Below, piece by piece: positions 7,021-13,065 of a stretch of 13,323 nucleotides of DNA. The position numbers and the translations under genes are program-made. This stretch comes from Candidatus Izemoplasmatales bacterium (GTDB lineage Bacteria; Bacillota_I; Bacilli_A; Izemoplasmatales; Hujiaoplasmataceae): the NCBI GenBank assembly GCA_028707415.1, contig JAQWBC010000013.1, forward strand, positions 1-13,323. Reading direction: 5' to 3'. Positions within the stretch are counted from its first letter, which is position 1; the number at the start of each line of letters is the position of its first letter. The notes under the pieces are model-generated. The model did no database searches. It was not told the origin of the DNA and saw only the letters and a list, made by a program, of their open reading frames with translations.

Positions 7021-8337
7021 CTATGGGTTGACGCGGTTGGGGCCACGATATAACAAAGTAACTTCGCGAATACTTTCCGTATCGAACAATTTCATTAGAA
7101 AACGTGTCAGTCCAAAGCCTAGTCCGCCATGTGGCGGAACTCCATATTTGAAAAAATTAAAATAAAATTCCAACGATTCTAATGGCAAGCCTTTTTCCGT
7201 TGCTTGTTTTTTAAGAATATCAAGTCGATGTTCTCGTTGTGCACCAGTAGTGATTTCCACACCGCAATACAATAAGTCAAAACTCTTAGTTAGACCGGAT
7301 TCGTCCAGCATATGATAAAATGGTCTAGCTGCGAATGGATATTCGGTGACAAAAACAAAATCACAATTAAAAGTTTTTTTAGCATACATGCCGATTAACT
7401 CTTCCTCACGACGGTCAATGTCAAAAGCTTTTTCTCCTGTATAATGATATTTTTCTTGAATGATTTGCTTGCATTCAGCAAAGGAAATTCGGGGGAAAGC
7501 AACGTCGTTAAGATTAAATTCTTTGTTATATATCCGTTTATATTCTTCGGAAATGTCGGTTTTCAGTTTTAAAAGCATGCGTTTGCAAAAAGCCTCTTCC
7601 ATGTCCATGACATCATGGTGAGATTTAATCCATGATATTTCGCAATCCACAGAAGTAAATTCCGTTGCATGATAAGCTGTATGCGATTTTTCAGCTCGGA
7701 ACACCGGAGCAATTTCAAAAACATTATTAAACCCAGCAGCCATTGCCATTTGTTTGTAAAACTGGGGTGATTGCGCCAAATAAACCGTTCTGCCAAAATA
7801 ATCCATTTTGAAAACTTCGGCCCCCGACTCCGATGCTGTTCCCAATATTTTTGGCGAATGAATTTCAATGAAATTGTTTTCTAACCAATATTCCCGCATT
7901 GCCATTTCACAAAGTGTCTGGGCTTTAAAGATCAGGTAATTACGTTCTGTACGCAAATCTAAAAACCGATTATCGAGCCGTAGTTCTTTTTCGGTGGCAT
8001 TCGTATAATCGAGAATATCAATAGGCAACTGCTCCTCAGAAACACTCGTAATTTCCAACATCGAAGGAATAAATTCCATTCCTCTCAGTTTGACATTTGG
8101 ACGTTCATAGATGACGCCTTTAGCAACGATTGTGCTTTCTTTCGTTAAATGCGATACCATATCATTCATCACTTGATTGGTTTCATTCTTTTCAATCGTG
8201 ATTTGAGTCTTTCCAGTTGAATCACGAACAATAATGAACTGAACAAATTGTAAATCCCGGATTTTATCAACAAATCCACTGATTTCAATCTCTTGATTAA
8301 AATAGTTGGTTAAATCTTTCATATAGATTGTTTTCAT
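7021..8337 (-). CDS. aspS: Aspartyl-tRNA synthetase, archaeal (likely non-discriminating) type
   Basis: Class IIb synthetase charging tRNA(Asp), and in non-discriminating forms also tRNA(Asn), with aspartate. 438 residues: OB-fold anticodon domain about 1-105, then the catalytic core. Motif 1 surrounds Pro162 (HSPKI), motif 2 is FRAEKSHTAYHATEF at 213-227 with Arg214, and motif 3 is GLGFGLTRF at 405-413 with Arg412. It is much shorter than the bacterial 590-residue AspRS and has no GAD insertion, so it is the archaeal type found in some Bacillota. In archaeal enzymes the position after GWV in the OB-fold helps set Asp/Asn tRNA selectivity; here the segment reads GFVD (21-24). The open frame allows TTG at 8343, but AGGTGA (8349-8344) places the start at ATG 8337. 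Own promoter and terminator. Confidence 0.92.
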   Translation of the reverse strand: MKTIYMKDLTNYFNQEIEISGFVDKIRDLQFVQFIIVRDSTGKTQITIEKNETNQVMNDMVSHLTKESTIVAKGVIYERPNVKLRGMEFIPSMLEITSVSEEQLPIDILDYTNATEKELRLDNRFLDLRTERNYLIFKAQTLCEMAMREYWLENNFIEIHSPKILGTASESGAEVFKMDYFGRTVYLAQSPQFYKQMAMAAGFNNVFEIAPVFRAEKSHTAYHATEFTSVDCEISWIKSHHDVMDMEEAFCKRMLLKLKTDISEEYKRIYNKEFNLNDVAFPRISFAECKQIIQEKYHYTGEKAFDIDRREEELIGMYAKKTFNCDFVFVTEYPFAARPFYHMLDESGLTKSFDLLYCGVEITTGAQREHRLDILKKQATEKGLPLESLEFYFNFFKYGVPPHGGLGFGLTRFLMKLFDTESIREVTLLYRGPNRVNP

Positions 8338-8386
8338 CGGCAATCACCTGTCACAGCTTTCTGTTTCAATGAGAAATGTTTGGTGT

Positions 8387-8415
8387 ATTATATCATATCA
8401 ACGTCTTATATTCAA
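8387..8415 (-). promoter_or_regulatory. aspS promoter
   Basis: TTGAAT (8415-8410), 17-bp spacer, TATAAT (8392-8387) with TG extension (TGATATAAT). Expected start near 8380 gives a leader of about 43 bases, too short for a T-box. Confidence 0.8.
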
Positions 8416-8454
8416 TTCAAAACCTGCAAAACTGGACAAAATTTCATCCAAATT

Positions 8455-8481
8455 AAAAAGTCAGGAAGTGACAATCCCGAC
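8455..8481 (-). terminator. Rho-independent terminator of ktrBA
   Basis: Minus strand: GTCGGGA (8481-8475), 8-base loop, TCCTGAC (8466-8460), then TTTTT. The central pair is a G-U wobble on the minus RNA but an A-C mismatch on plus. It lies about 85 bases past the ktrA stop. A further 9-bp imperfect hairpin (8490-8499 with 8507-8515) sits between them. Confidence 0.65.
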
Positions 8482-8567
8482 TATCATTACAACAAATGAA
8501 TAATTATCATTGTTGATATAATTCATAACCTTTATGAAAAAATTGTCTTGAAATTGTAAGCAGTAGG

Positions 8568-9215
8568 TTACCTATTCATCAACTTCATGACATCTTCTTT
8601 CTTTCCAGCAACAAACAAGTGTTCCTTCTCCGAAAACAGATGATCGGCATTGACGACTGGCGTCACCTCAGTATCAGTCTTGATTCCGACTATATTAATA
8701 CTATAATGTTCACGAATTTTCAAATCCCGAATCGTGTGGCCAATCCAAATGTAAGGAACACTGATTTCAAAAATAGCATATTCTGGGGTAAATTCTATAT
8801 AATCAAATACGTTTTTCGCAGTGTATTTCATCGCTGCTCGCCAAGCAATATCTCGCTCGGGGTGAATAACTGCATCGGCGCCGATTTTCATTAGAAACTT
8901 GGCATGGATTTCTCTGTCAGTTTTCGAAACAACCATCTTCGCTCCATTCTCTTTCAAAAGCGAAGTTATTTCTAAGGATGACTGAAAATTCTCGCTGATG
9001 CAGACAAAACAGACATCGAAATTGCGGACGCCGAGTGATTTCACCACTTCCTCATCCATACAATCGCCGATATGAGCAGATGTAACAAATGGTGCTAATT
9101 TGTTGACAATGTCTTCATCTTGATCAACAATCATAACCTCATTTCCAAGTTCAGCAAGTTTCAAAGCAAGATGTCTTCCAAACCGTCCAAGACCGATAAC
9201 AAGCATTGATTGCAT
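8568..9215 (-). CDS. ktrA: KtrA/TrkA-type RCK regulatory subunit of potassium uptake
   Basis: Cytoplasmic ring-forming subunit that gates the KtrB channel in response to nucleotides. 215 residues: RCK N-terminal Rossmann domain about 1-135 with GLGRFG at 8-13 and acidic Asp31 at the end of the second strand, and an RCK-C domain about 140-215. ATG at 9215 follows AAGGAGA by about 7 bases. That SD site overlaps the ktrB stop, and only 12 bases separate the genes, so they are co-transcribed and probably coupled. By similarity it could be KtrC rather than KtrA; linkage to ktrB favours KtrA. Confidence 0.92.
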   Translation of the reverse strand: MQSMLVIGLGRFGRHLALKLAELGNEVMIVDQDEDIVNKLAPFVTSAHIGDCMDEEVVKSLGVRNFDVCFVCISENFQSSLEITSLLKENGAKMVVSKTDREIHAKFLMKIGADAVIHPERDIAWRAAMKYTAKNVFDYIEFTPEYAIFEISVPYIWIGHTIRDLKIREHYSINIVGIKTDTEVTPVVNADHLFSEKEHLFVAGKKEDVMKLMNR

Positions 9216-9227
9216 AATATTCTCTCC

Positions 9228-10568
9228 TTATCCGATAATAATTTTTTCGACTGGATTTCTTAAACCGATTGTTTGTTTTTGTTCAACAAAAGCCATCGCT
9301 ACCGACATACTTCCAACCCGACCGCTAAACATGAGCATGATAATCCCAATTTGGGAACCGATTGACAATAATGGCGTTATGCCCTTTGACAAACCAACGG
9401 TTCCGATTGCGGAAATAACTTCAAAAAACGTTTCATGAAGCGAGAAATTCTCAAATGATAGAATTATGATGCCACAAGCAATCATCATAAAAAGATACAA
9501 TCCCGCTGAACTAAATGATCTCCTAATTACTCCGTCTTCCAACCGACGTCCAAAAATATTTATATCCTCACGCCCGCGTATATATGCGATTATGGAAAGG
9601 AAAATGACAATGAAGGTCGAGATTTTGATTCCACCGGCTGTCGACCCCGGACCAGCACCGATCAGCATCAGAATCATTGTCAATCCAGAACCTGCTTCAC
9701 TCATCATATTTATATCAATGGTGTTAAAACCTGCTGTTCTGGGCGTAACCGAACAAAACAAAGCAGCAAGTAATTGTTCTCCGAAATTCATGTCGGCAAA
9801 TGCGGCATTTTGTTCAAAAATCATGAATGAAATCGTCGATAATAGTAGTATTAAAACAGTAACTGTCAAGATGATTTTTGTATGCAACATGTAGCGTGAA
9901 AAGTGAAGTTTATGTTCAACAATATCATTCCAAACAATAAAACCAAGTCCGCCAATGATTATCAAAATCATCATGACAACATTGACCAAAACATCAGAGA
10001 CAAATGGTGTCAATGAAGCAAATGGTTGAATCGCTCCCATGAGGTCAAATCCAGCATTACAGAAAGCAGAAATTGAATGAAATATCGAAAACCAAATTCC
10101 TTGAGCAAAACCAAATTCAGGATAAAAACGAATGAATAACAAGGCCGCTCCGATTGTCTCGATAATCGCTGTGCCAATCAGAACTCTCTTTGCCAAGCGA
10201 ACAACGCCGCCAATCTGCATCGAGTTGATTGACTCCATCAAATTGGATCGCTCTTTGAGTCCGATGCGTTTTCGGAGCAATAACGAGAACATCACCGCAA
10301 TCGTCATGAATCCAAGTCCGCCAATTTGAATCAAAATCAAAATCACGATTTGTCCAAACATAGTGAATTGTGTATAAGTATCAAAAATGACAAGCCCTGT
10401 AACACAAGTCGCTGAAGTTGAGGTAAACAACGCATCAATAAATGATAAAAACAATCCGTTGCGATTCGCTATTGGAAGCATTAACAACACCGCACCGATT
10501 AAGATGATTGCGGCAAAACCGATGGCTAATGTTTGTAATGCATTGAAATGGAAATGTTTTTTTTTCAT
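9228..10568 (-). CDS. ktrB: KtrB/TrkH-family potassium uptake channel subunit
   Basis: Membrane channel for K+ (often Na+-dependent). 446 residues with four M1-P-M2 repeats. All four selectivity-filter glycines are present: TCVTGL (Gly58), CNAGF (Gly173), RTAGF (Gly280) and GTVGL (Gly392). The gating loop GAGPGSTAGG at 304-313 is intact. The open frame reaches an ATG at 10643, but AGGAGG at 10582-10577 sits eight bases before ATG 10568, which gives the usual KtrB N-terminus starting at a basic MKKK. It heads the two-gene ktrBA operon. Regulation by the palindrome in its promoter is inferred. Confidence 0.95.
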   Translation of the reverse strand: MKKKHFHFNALQTLAIGFAAIILIGAVLLMLPIANRNGLFLSFIDALFTSTSATCVTGLVIFDTYTQFTMFGQIVILILIQIGGLGFMTIAVMFSLLLRKRIGLKERSNLMESINSMQIGGVVRLAKRVLIGTAIIETIGAALLFIRFYPEFGFAQGIWFSIFHSISAFCNAGFDLMGAIQPFASLTPFVSDVLVNVVMMILIIIGGLGFIVWNDIVEHKLHFSRYMLHTKIILTVTVLILLLSTISFMIFEQNAAFADMNFGEQLLAALFCSVTPRTAGFNTIDINMMSEAGSGLTMILMLIGAGPGSTAGGIKISTFIVIFLSIIAYIRGREDINIFGRRLEDGVIRRSFSSAGLYLFMMIACGIIILSFENFSLHETFFEVISAIGTVGLSKGITPLLSIGSQIGIIMLMFSGRVGSMSVAMAFVEQKQTIGLRNPVEKIIIG

Positions 10569-10576
10569 ATTCCATC

Positions 10577-10582
10577 CCTCCT
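10577..10582 (-). promoter_or_regulatory. Ribosome binding site deciding the ktrB start
   Basis: AGGAGG on the minus strand, eight bases before ATG 10568; the upstream in-frame ATG at 10643 has no comparable site. Confidence 0.8.
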
Positions 10583-10663
10583 GAATTAAACCGCTACGTT
10601 TTCTGTTGAACGTGAAACAAAGATTACTAAATCGATTTATCATGTATCAAACGGGTTTCATAT

Positions 10664-10692
10664 ATTATCTCATTGTCAATGACAATCGTCAA
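10664..10692 (-). promoter_or_regulatory. ktrBA promoter
   Basis: TTGACG (10692-10687), 17-bp spacer, GATAAT (10669-10664) with TG extension (TGAGATAAT). Expected start near 10657 leaves a leader of about 90 bases, shorter than a ydaO/c-di-AMP riboswitch. Confidence 0.75.
10672..10686. promoter_or_regulatory. Operator-like palindrome in the ktrBA promoter spacer
   Basis: ATTGTCA-A-TGACAAT, a perfect 7-1-7 inverted repeat directly abutting the -35 and lying between it and the -10. The half-site recurs upstream: TGACAAT at 10713-10719 is part of a 10-bp near-perfect inverted repeat ATCGTCAAGC (10685-10694) / GCTTGACAAT (10710-10719). A repressor bound here would block the promoter; its identity is unknown. 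Confidence 0.5.
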
Positions 10693-10763
10693 GCGGGTAC
10701 TGTTTTTATGCTTGACAATCCAATATGCAAAAAGGAATCGATATAAAGTATATCACTTTTCAT

Positions 10764-10793
10764 AAAAAAAAGCCATTTCATTACTGAAAAGGC
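10764..10793 (-). terminator. Rho-independent terminator of the tRNA cluster
   Basis: Minus strand: GCCTTTTCA (10793-10785), GTAA loop, TGAAATGGC (10780-10772), one mismatch in nine pairs, then eight T. It begins about 13 bases after tRNA-Pro. Confidence 0.8.
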
Positions 10794-10805
10794 CAAACTG
10801 TAAAA

Positions 10806-10882
10806 TGGTCGAGATGACGGGATTCGAACCCACGACCTCTTGGTCCCGAACCAAGCGCGCTACCAAACTGCGCTACATCTCG
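10806..10882 (-). tRNA. tRNA-Pro, anticodon CGG
   Basis: 77 bases including encoded CCA. Acceptor CGAGATG/CATCTCG, discriminator A, anticodon stem CTTGG/CCAAG with loop TTCGGGA, T arm GTGGGTTCGAATCCC. Reads CCG; a separate UGG isoacceptor is expected elsewhere. Confidence 0.96.
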
Positions 10883-10923
10883 ACATATGAATATGCTAAA
10901 TCAGTAGGCTGATAATAAATAAC

Positions 10924-11012
10924 TGGCGGAAGAGGTGGGATTCGAACCCACGTGCCCTTGCGGACAACTGCATTTCGAGTGCAGCTCGTTACAACCGCTT
11001 CGATACTCTTCC
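10924..11012 (-). tRNA. tRNA-Ser, anticodon CGA
   Basis: 89 bases including encoded CCA. Acceptor GGAAGAG/CTCTTCC, discriminator G, anticodon stem CTGCA/TGCAG with loop CTCGAAA, and the long variable arm typical of class II tRNAs. Reads UCG. Confidence 0.96.
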
Positions 11013-11055
11013 AAACGGGTGCTATAAAACATATTATTAAACTTATCTTATATAA

Positions 11056-11080
11056 TAAAACCCCATGACCATGCATAGGG
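11056..11080 (-). terminator. Possible terminator/attenuator between tRNA-Gly and tRNA-Ser
   Basis: Minus strand: CCCTATG (11080-11074), loop CATGGT, CATGGGG (11067-11061) with one U-G wobble, then TTTTATT. It lies 12 bases after tRNA-Gly. It may end part of the transcription or may be a processing hairpin. A separate promoter for tRNA-Ser is not clear. Confidence 0.45.
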
Positions 11081-11092
11081 CGAAAATGCTTT

Positions 11093-11166
11093 TGGAGCAG
11101 GTGAAGGGAATCGAACCCTCATGGTCAGCTTGGAAGGCTGAAGTTCTACCATTGAACTACACCTGC
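11093..11166 (-). tRNA. tRNA-Gly, anticodon TCC
   Basis: 74 bases including encoded CCA. Acceptor GCAGGTG/CACCTGC, discriminator T, D arm with TAGTTCAATGGTAGAA, anticodon stem TCAGC/GCTGA with loop CTTCCAA, T arm GAGGGTTCGATTCCC. First gene of the minus-strand tRNA cluster. Confidence 0.96.
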
Positions 11167-11183
11167 GTTTACAGTGCAAAAAT

Positions 11184-11212
11184 ATAATATCATAATGGCA
11201 TGGCACTGTCAA
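11184..11212 (-). promoter_or_regulatory. tRNA cluster promoter
   Basis: TTGACA (11212-11207), 17-bp spacer, TATTAT (11189-11184) with TG extension (TGATATTAT). Start expected near 11177, about 11 bases before tRNA-Gly. A 7-bp inverted repeat ACAGTGC (11171-11177) / GCACTGT (11203-11209) brackets the -10; its significance is unclear. Confidence 0.85.
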
Positions 11213-11224
11213 CTAAAAAAACGC

Positions 11225-12151
11225 TCAAATCGGGTTTTTTTCGCAGACTCGCATCTTGGCACTATGTGCTCGATTATTAGTCATTATTTCCGTTTCTGAC
11301 GGTATAATAACATGACGATTTACAAGAGAAAGTAGCGGTTTTTCCGTTGAAATGATTGGCAATCCTTTGGGAATATCAATTGTTGATTTTTCCTTAAAAA
11401 TATTCTTACAGATTCGATCTTCTAACGAATGAAAAGTAATTACAACGATTCTCCCTTTAATCGCAATAAGATCGATGGCTTGGTACAGAGAAGATTCCAA
11501 AACATGCAGTTCATCGTTAACCGCGATTCGTAAAGCTTGGAAAGTCTGCTTAGCAGGATGACCCTTTTTTGATAACACTTTATTGGGAAGGCATTTTTTT
11601 ATAACATCCACTAATTCAAAGGTCGTTGAAATCGGAGTAACGGCTCTAGCTTTGACAATTGCTCTAGCAAATAAACGACCGTTAGCTTCCTCGCCATATC
11701 GGTAAAGAATCTGAGCAATTTGATCAACATCATAGGTATTGATAATGTCATAGGCAGACAAAGGACTGTTTTGATCCATCCGCATATCCAAAGAACTATC
11801 ATAATTATATGAAAACCCGCGTTCAGGAAGATCAAATTGAAATGATGATACACCCAGATCATATAAAATACCATCAACAGTATTAATGCCAATCTCAAGC
11901 AGTTTTGCTTTCAAATGAACAAAGTTGGCGTTAATGAAAGTCACATTATGATAACTAGCCAGACGCTCTTTTGCATGACTCAGCGCGTATTCATCTTGGT
12001 CGAATGCCAAAAGTCGGCCCGTTGTCAATTTGTTTAAAATTGCTTCACTGTGCCCGCCACCACCCAAAGTAGCATCAACATAGATGCCATCAGGTTTGAT
12101 ATTCAGATATTCGATTGCTTCTTTCAATAGCACTGGAACGTGTTCTAGCAT
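11225..12151 (-). CDS. rsmH: 16S rRNA (cytosine1402-N4)-methyltransferase RsmH (MraW)
   Basis: SAM-dependent methylation of the 16S rRNA decoding centre. 308 residues, the usual family length. Motifs in order: MLEHVPVLL at the N-terminus, SAM loop DATLGGGGHS at 26-35, FDQD at 50-53, DLGVSSFQFD at 98-107, HPAKQTFQALRIAVNDEL at 198-215, HSLEDR at 241-246 and NNRAHSAKMR at 292-301. The open frame permits TTG at 12169, but GGTGAT (12161-12156) and the family N-terminus indicate ATG 12151. It is not in a division cluster: no mraZ upstream and no ftsL, pbpB or mraY downstream, but yceD-rpmF and tRNA genes instead. Confidence 0.96.
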   Translation of the reverse strand: MLEHVPVLLKEAIEYLNIKPDGIYVDATLGGGGHSEAILNKLTTGRLLAFDQDEYALSHAKERLASYHNVTFINANFVHLKAKLLEIGINTVDGILYDLGVSSFQFDLPERGFSYNYDSSLDMRMDQNSPLSAYDIINTYDVDQIAQILYRYGEEANGRLFARAIVKARAVTPISTTFELVDVIKKCLPNKVLSKKGHPAKQTFQALRIAVNDELHVLESSLYQAIDLIAIKGRIVVITFHSLEDRICKNIFKEKSTIDIPKGLPIISTEKPLLSLVNRHVIIPSETEIMTNNRAHSAKMRVCEKNPI

Positions 12152-12168
12152 CGTAATCACCAAAATCA

Positions 12169-12177
12169 ATTATATCA
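12169..12177 (-). promoter_or_regulatory. Putative rsmH promoter (extended -10)
   Basis: TGATATAAT on the minus strand, with only a weak TTCAGT at the -35 position. Predicted initiation near 12162 would make the leader about 10 bases, with the ribosome site at the very 5' end of the RNA. Confidence 0.5.
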
Positions 12178-12200
12178 TGAAATACCATTGAACTGAAAAG

Positions 12201-12222
12201 AAAAACGCTGACCTTGTCAGCG
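12201..12222 (-). terminator. Rho-independent terminator of yceD-rpmF
   Basis: Minus strand: CGCTGAC, AAG loop, GTCAGCG, a perfect 7-bp stem, then TTTTT. It lies 17 bases after the rpmF stop and separates it from rsmH. Confidence 0.88.
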
Positions 12223-12239
12223 CTTCTTCATCTTTCAGG

Positions 12240-12476
12240 TTATTTCGTTGTTTTTTCTGCTTTGGTTTCTTTTACTTCTTTTACTTCTTTTTCCTTTTCT
12301 GGTTTTGGAGCAACTACAAGTTTGCCTTTGTAGAAACCGCATTTCTTGCAGACTTGATGCGACAGGGTGAGTTCGCCGCAGTTGGGGCAAACGATCATGG
12401 TCGGAGCACTTAACTTACAATGTGCACGACGAGAATCACGTTTTGATTTACTTGTTCTTCTGAAAGGAATCGCCAT
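12240..12476 (-). CDS. rpmF: 50S ribosomal protein bL32 with extended charged C-terminus
   Basis: Large-subunit ribosomal protein. 78 residues; the family is usually about 56-62. The conserved core MAIPFRRTSKSKRDSRRAH is followed by a zinc ribbon with Cys30, Cys33, Cys43 and Cys46. After the core a Lys/Glu-rich tail of about 20 residues (PKPEKEKEVKEVKETKAEK) is added, encoded by short near-repeats. ATG 12476 follows AGGAGGTG. It lies 18 bases downstream of the DUF177 gene, the conserved yceD-rpmF pair. Confidence 0.96.
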   Translation of the reverse strand: MAIPFRRTSKSKRDSRRAHCKLSAPTMIVCPNCGELTLSHQVCKKCGFYKGKLVVAPKPEKEKEVKEVKETKAEKTTK

Positions 12477-12494
12477 ATTTTCACCTCCTGGTCA

Positions 12495-12968
12495 TCATTC
12501 TTTTTTCAGTTTTTCAAATGGATTCTTTGCTTTTTCTTCTGTATCCTCTAAGGTAATGATGGGCTCTGAATAATCGTCATAAGCGTGTTCGGAAACAACT
12601 TTCATCGGCATTTCTATGAGGATATTCGCAAAGATATACGGATCCAAATCAATTGTGCTGCCACAAATTTCGTGCAAGTTATCATCCACAAGTTTATGAC
12701 CGAATACCAAATCCGTTGTAAAATGCAATGGCACTTCCACTTCATTCAGAGTGATTGCACATAACATTGTTAATGTACACTCCACTTCAACACCGAAGAC
12801 ATACTGATCCAAGTCTTCAACAACTTGAAAATTGCCCTTTATGGCCACCAAAGAGATATCAACCAAATCAATGTACTTATCGTCGATGAAGGCCTTCATG
12901 TCGGCAGTGTATTGAAACTGATTGTCGATATGGACGAGTTTGCGTAACTCGTTGGTAGACCACTTCAT
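12495..12968 (-). CDS. yceD: YceD family (DUF177) 23S rRNA accumulation protein
   Basis: 157 residues. Its family is needed for normal 23S rRNA accumulation and is nearly always encoded just before rpmF, as here. Recognised by the order of elements: N-terminal strand region, the central ECTLTMLCAITLNEVEVPL block (two cysteines in place of the usual Cys-x2-Cys type motif), IDLDPYIFANILIEMPM near 106-122, and the NPFEKLKK ending. The C-terminal cysteine found in many members (after LP.K) is absent; the sequence reads MKVVSEHA. ATG 12968 follows GAGGTGG. The mechanism is not established. Confidence 0.88.
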   Translation of the reverse strand: MKWSTNELRKLVHIDNQFQYTADMKAFIDDKYIDLVDISLVAIKGNFQVVEDLDQYVFGVEVECTLTMLCAITLNEVEVPLHFTTDLVFGHKLVDDNLHEICGSTIDLDPYIFANILIEMPMKVVSEHAYDDYSEPIITLEDTEEKAKNPFEKLKKE

Positions 12969-12993
12969 AATACCACCTCAACACAGCGGATTA

Positions 12994-13022
12994 ATTATAC
13001 TTTTTTTTCACTTCTCTGTCAA
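12994..13022 (-). promoter_or_regulatory. yceD-rpmF promoter
   Basis: TTGACA (13022-13017), 17-bp spacer, TATAAT (12999-12994): a perfect consensus, as expected for ribosomal protein expression. Start expected near 12987. Confidence 0.92.
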
Positions 13023-13039
13023 GAATTTTATTCGGCCAA

Positions 13040-13065
13040 AAAACTCTAGAATCTAAAACTCTAGC
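13040..13065. repeat. 10-bp direct repeat at the 3' end of the deacetylase gene
   Basis: AAAACTCTAG occurs at 13040-13049 and 13056-13065. Read on the minus strand it forms a weak CTAGA/TCTAG hairpin followed by AGTTTTTT, which might act as a terminator. Confidence 0.4.

Noticed and set aside
8338..8380. T-box leader for aspS
   Set aside because: The predicted leader is only about 43 bases, with no T-box sequence or antiterminator.
8514..8522. TGATATAAT on the plus strand near the ktrA 3' end
   Set aside because: No -35 and no plus-strand gene follows; likely chance in AT-rich DNA, although an antisense RNA to ktrA cannot be excluded.
9466..10584. Plus-strand frames opposite ktrB
   Set aside because: Low-complexity shadows of the ktrB membrane segments; ktrB itself has all family motifs.
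10569..10657. c-di-AMP (ydaO) riboswitch in the ktrB leader
   Set aside because: The leader is about 90 bases and lacks the conserved paired elements I would expect; only weak short stems are visible.
10873..11076. 67-codon minus frame across the tRNA genes
   Set aside because: It overlaps tRNA-Ser, which is complete, so the frame is an artefact.
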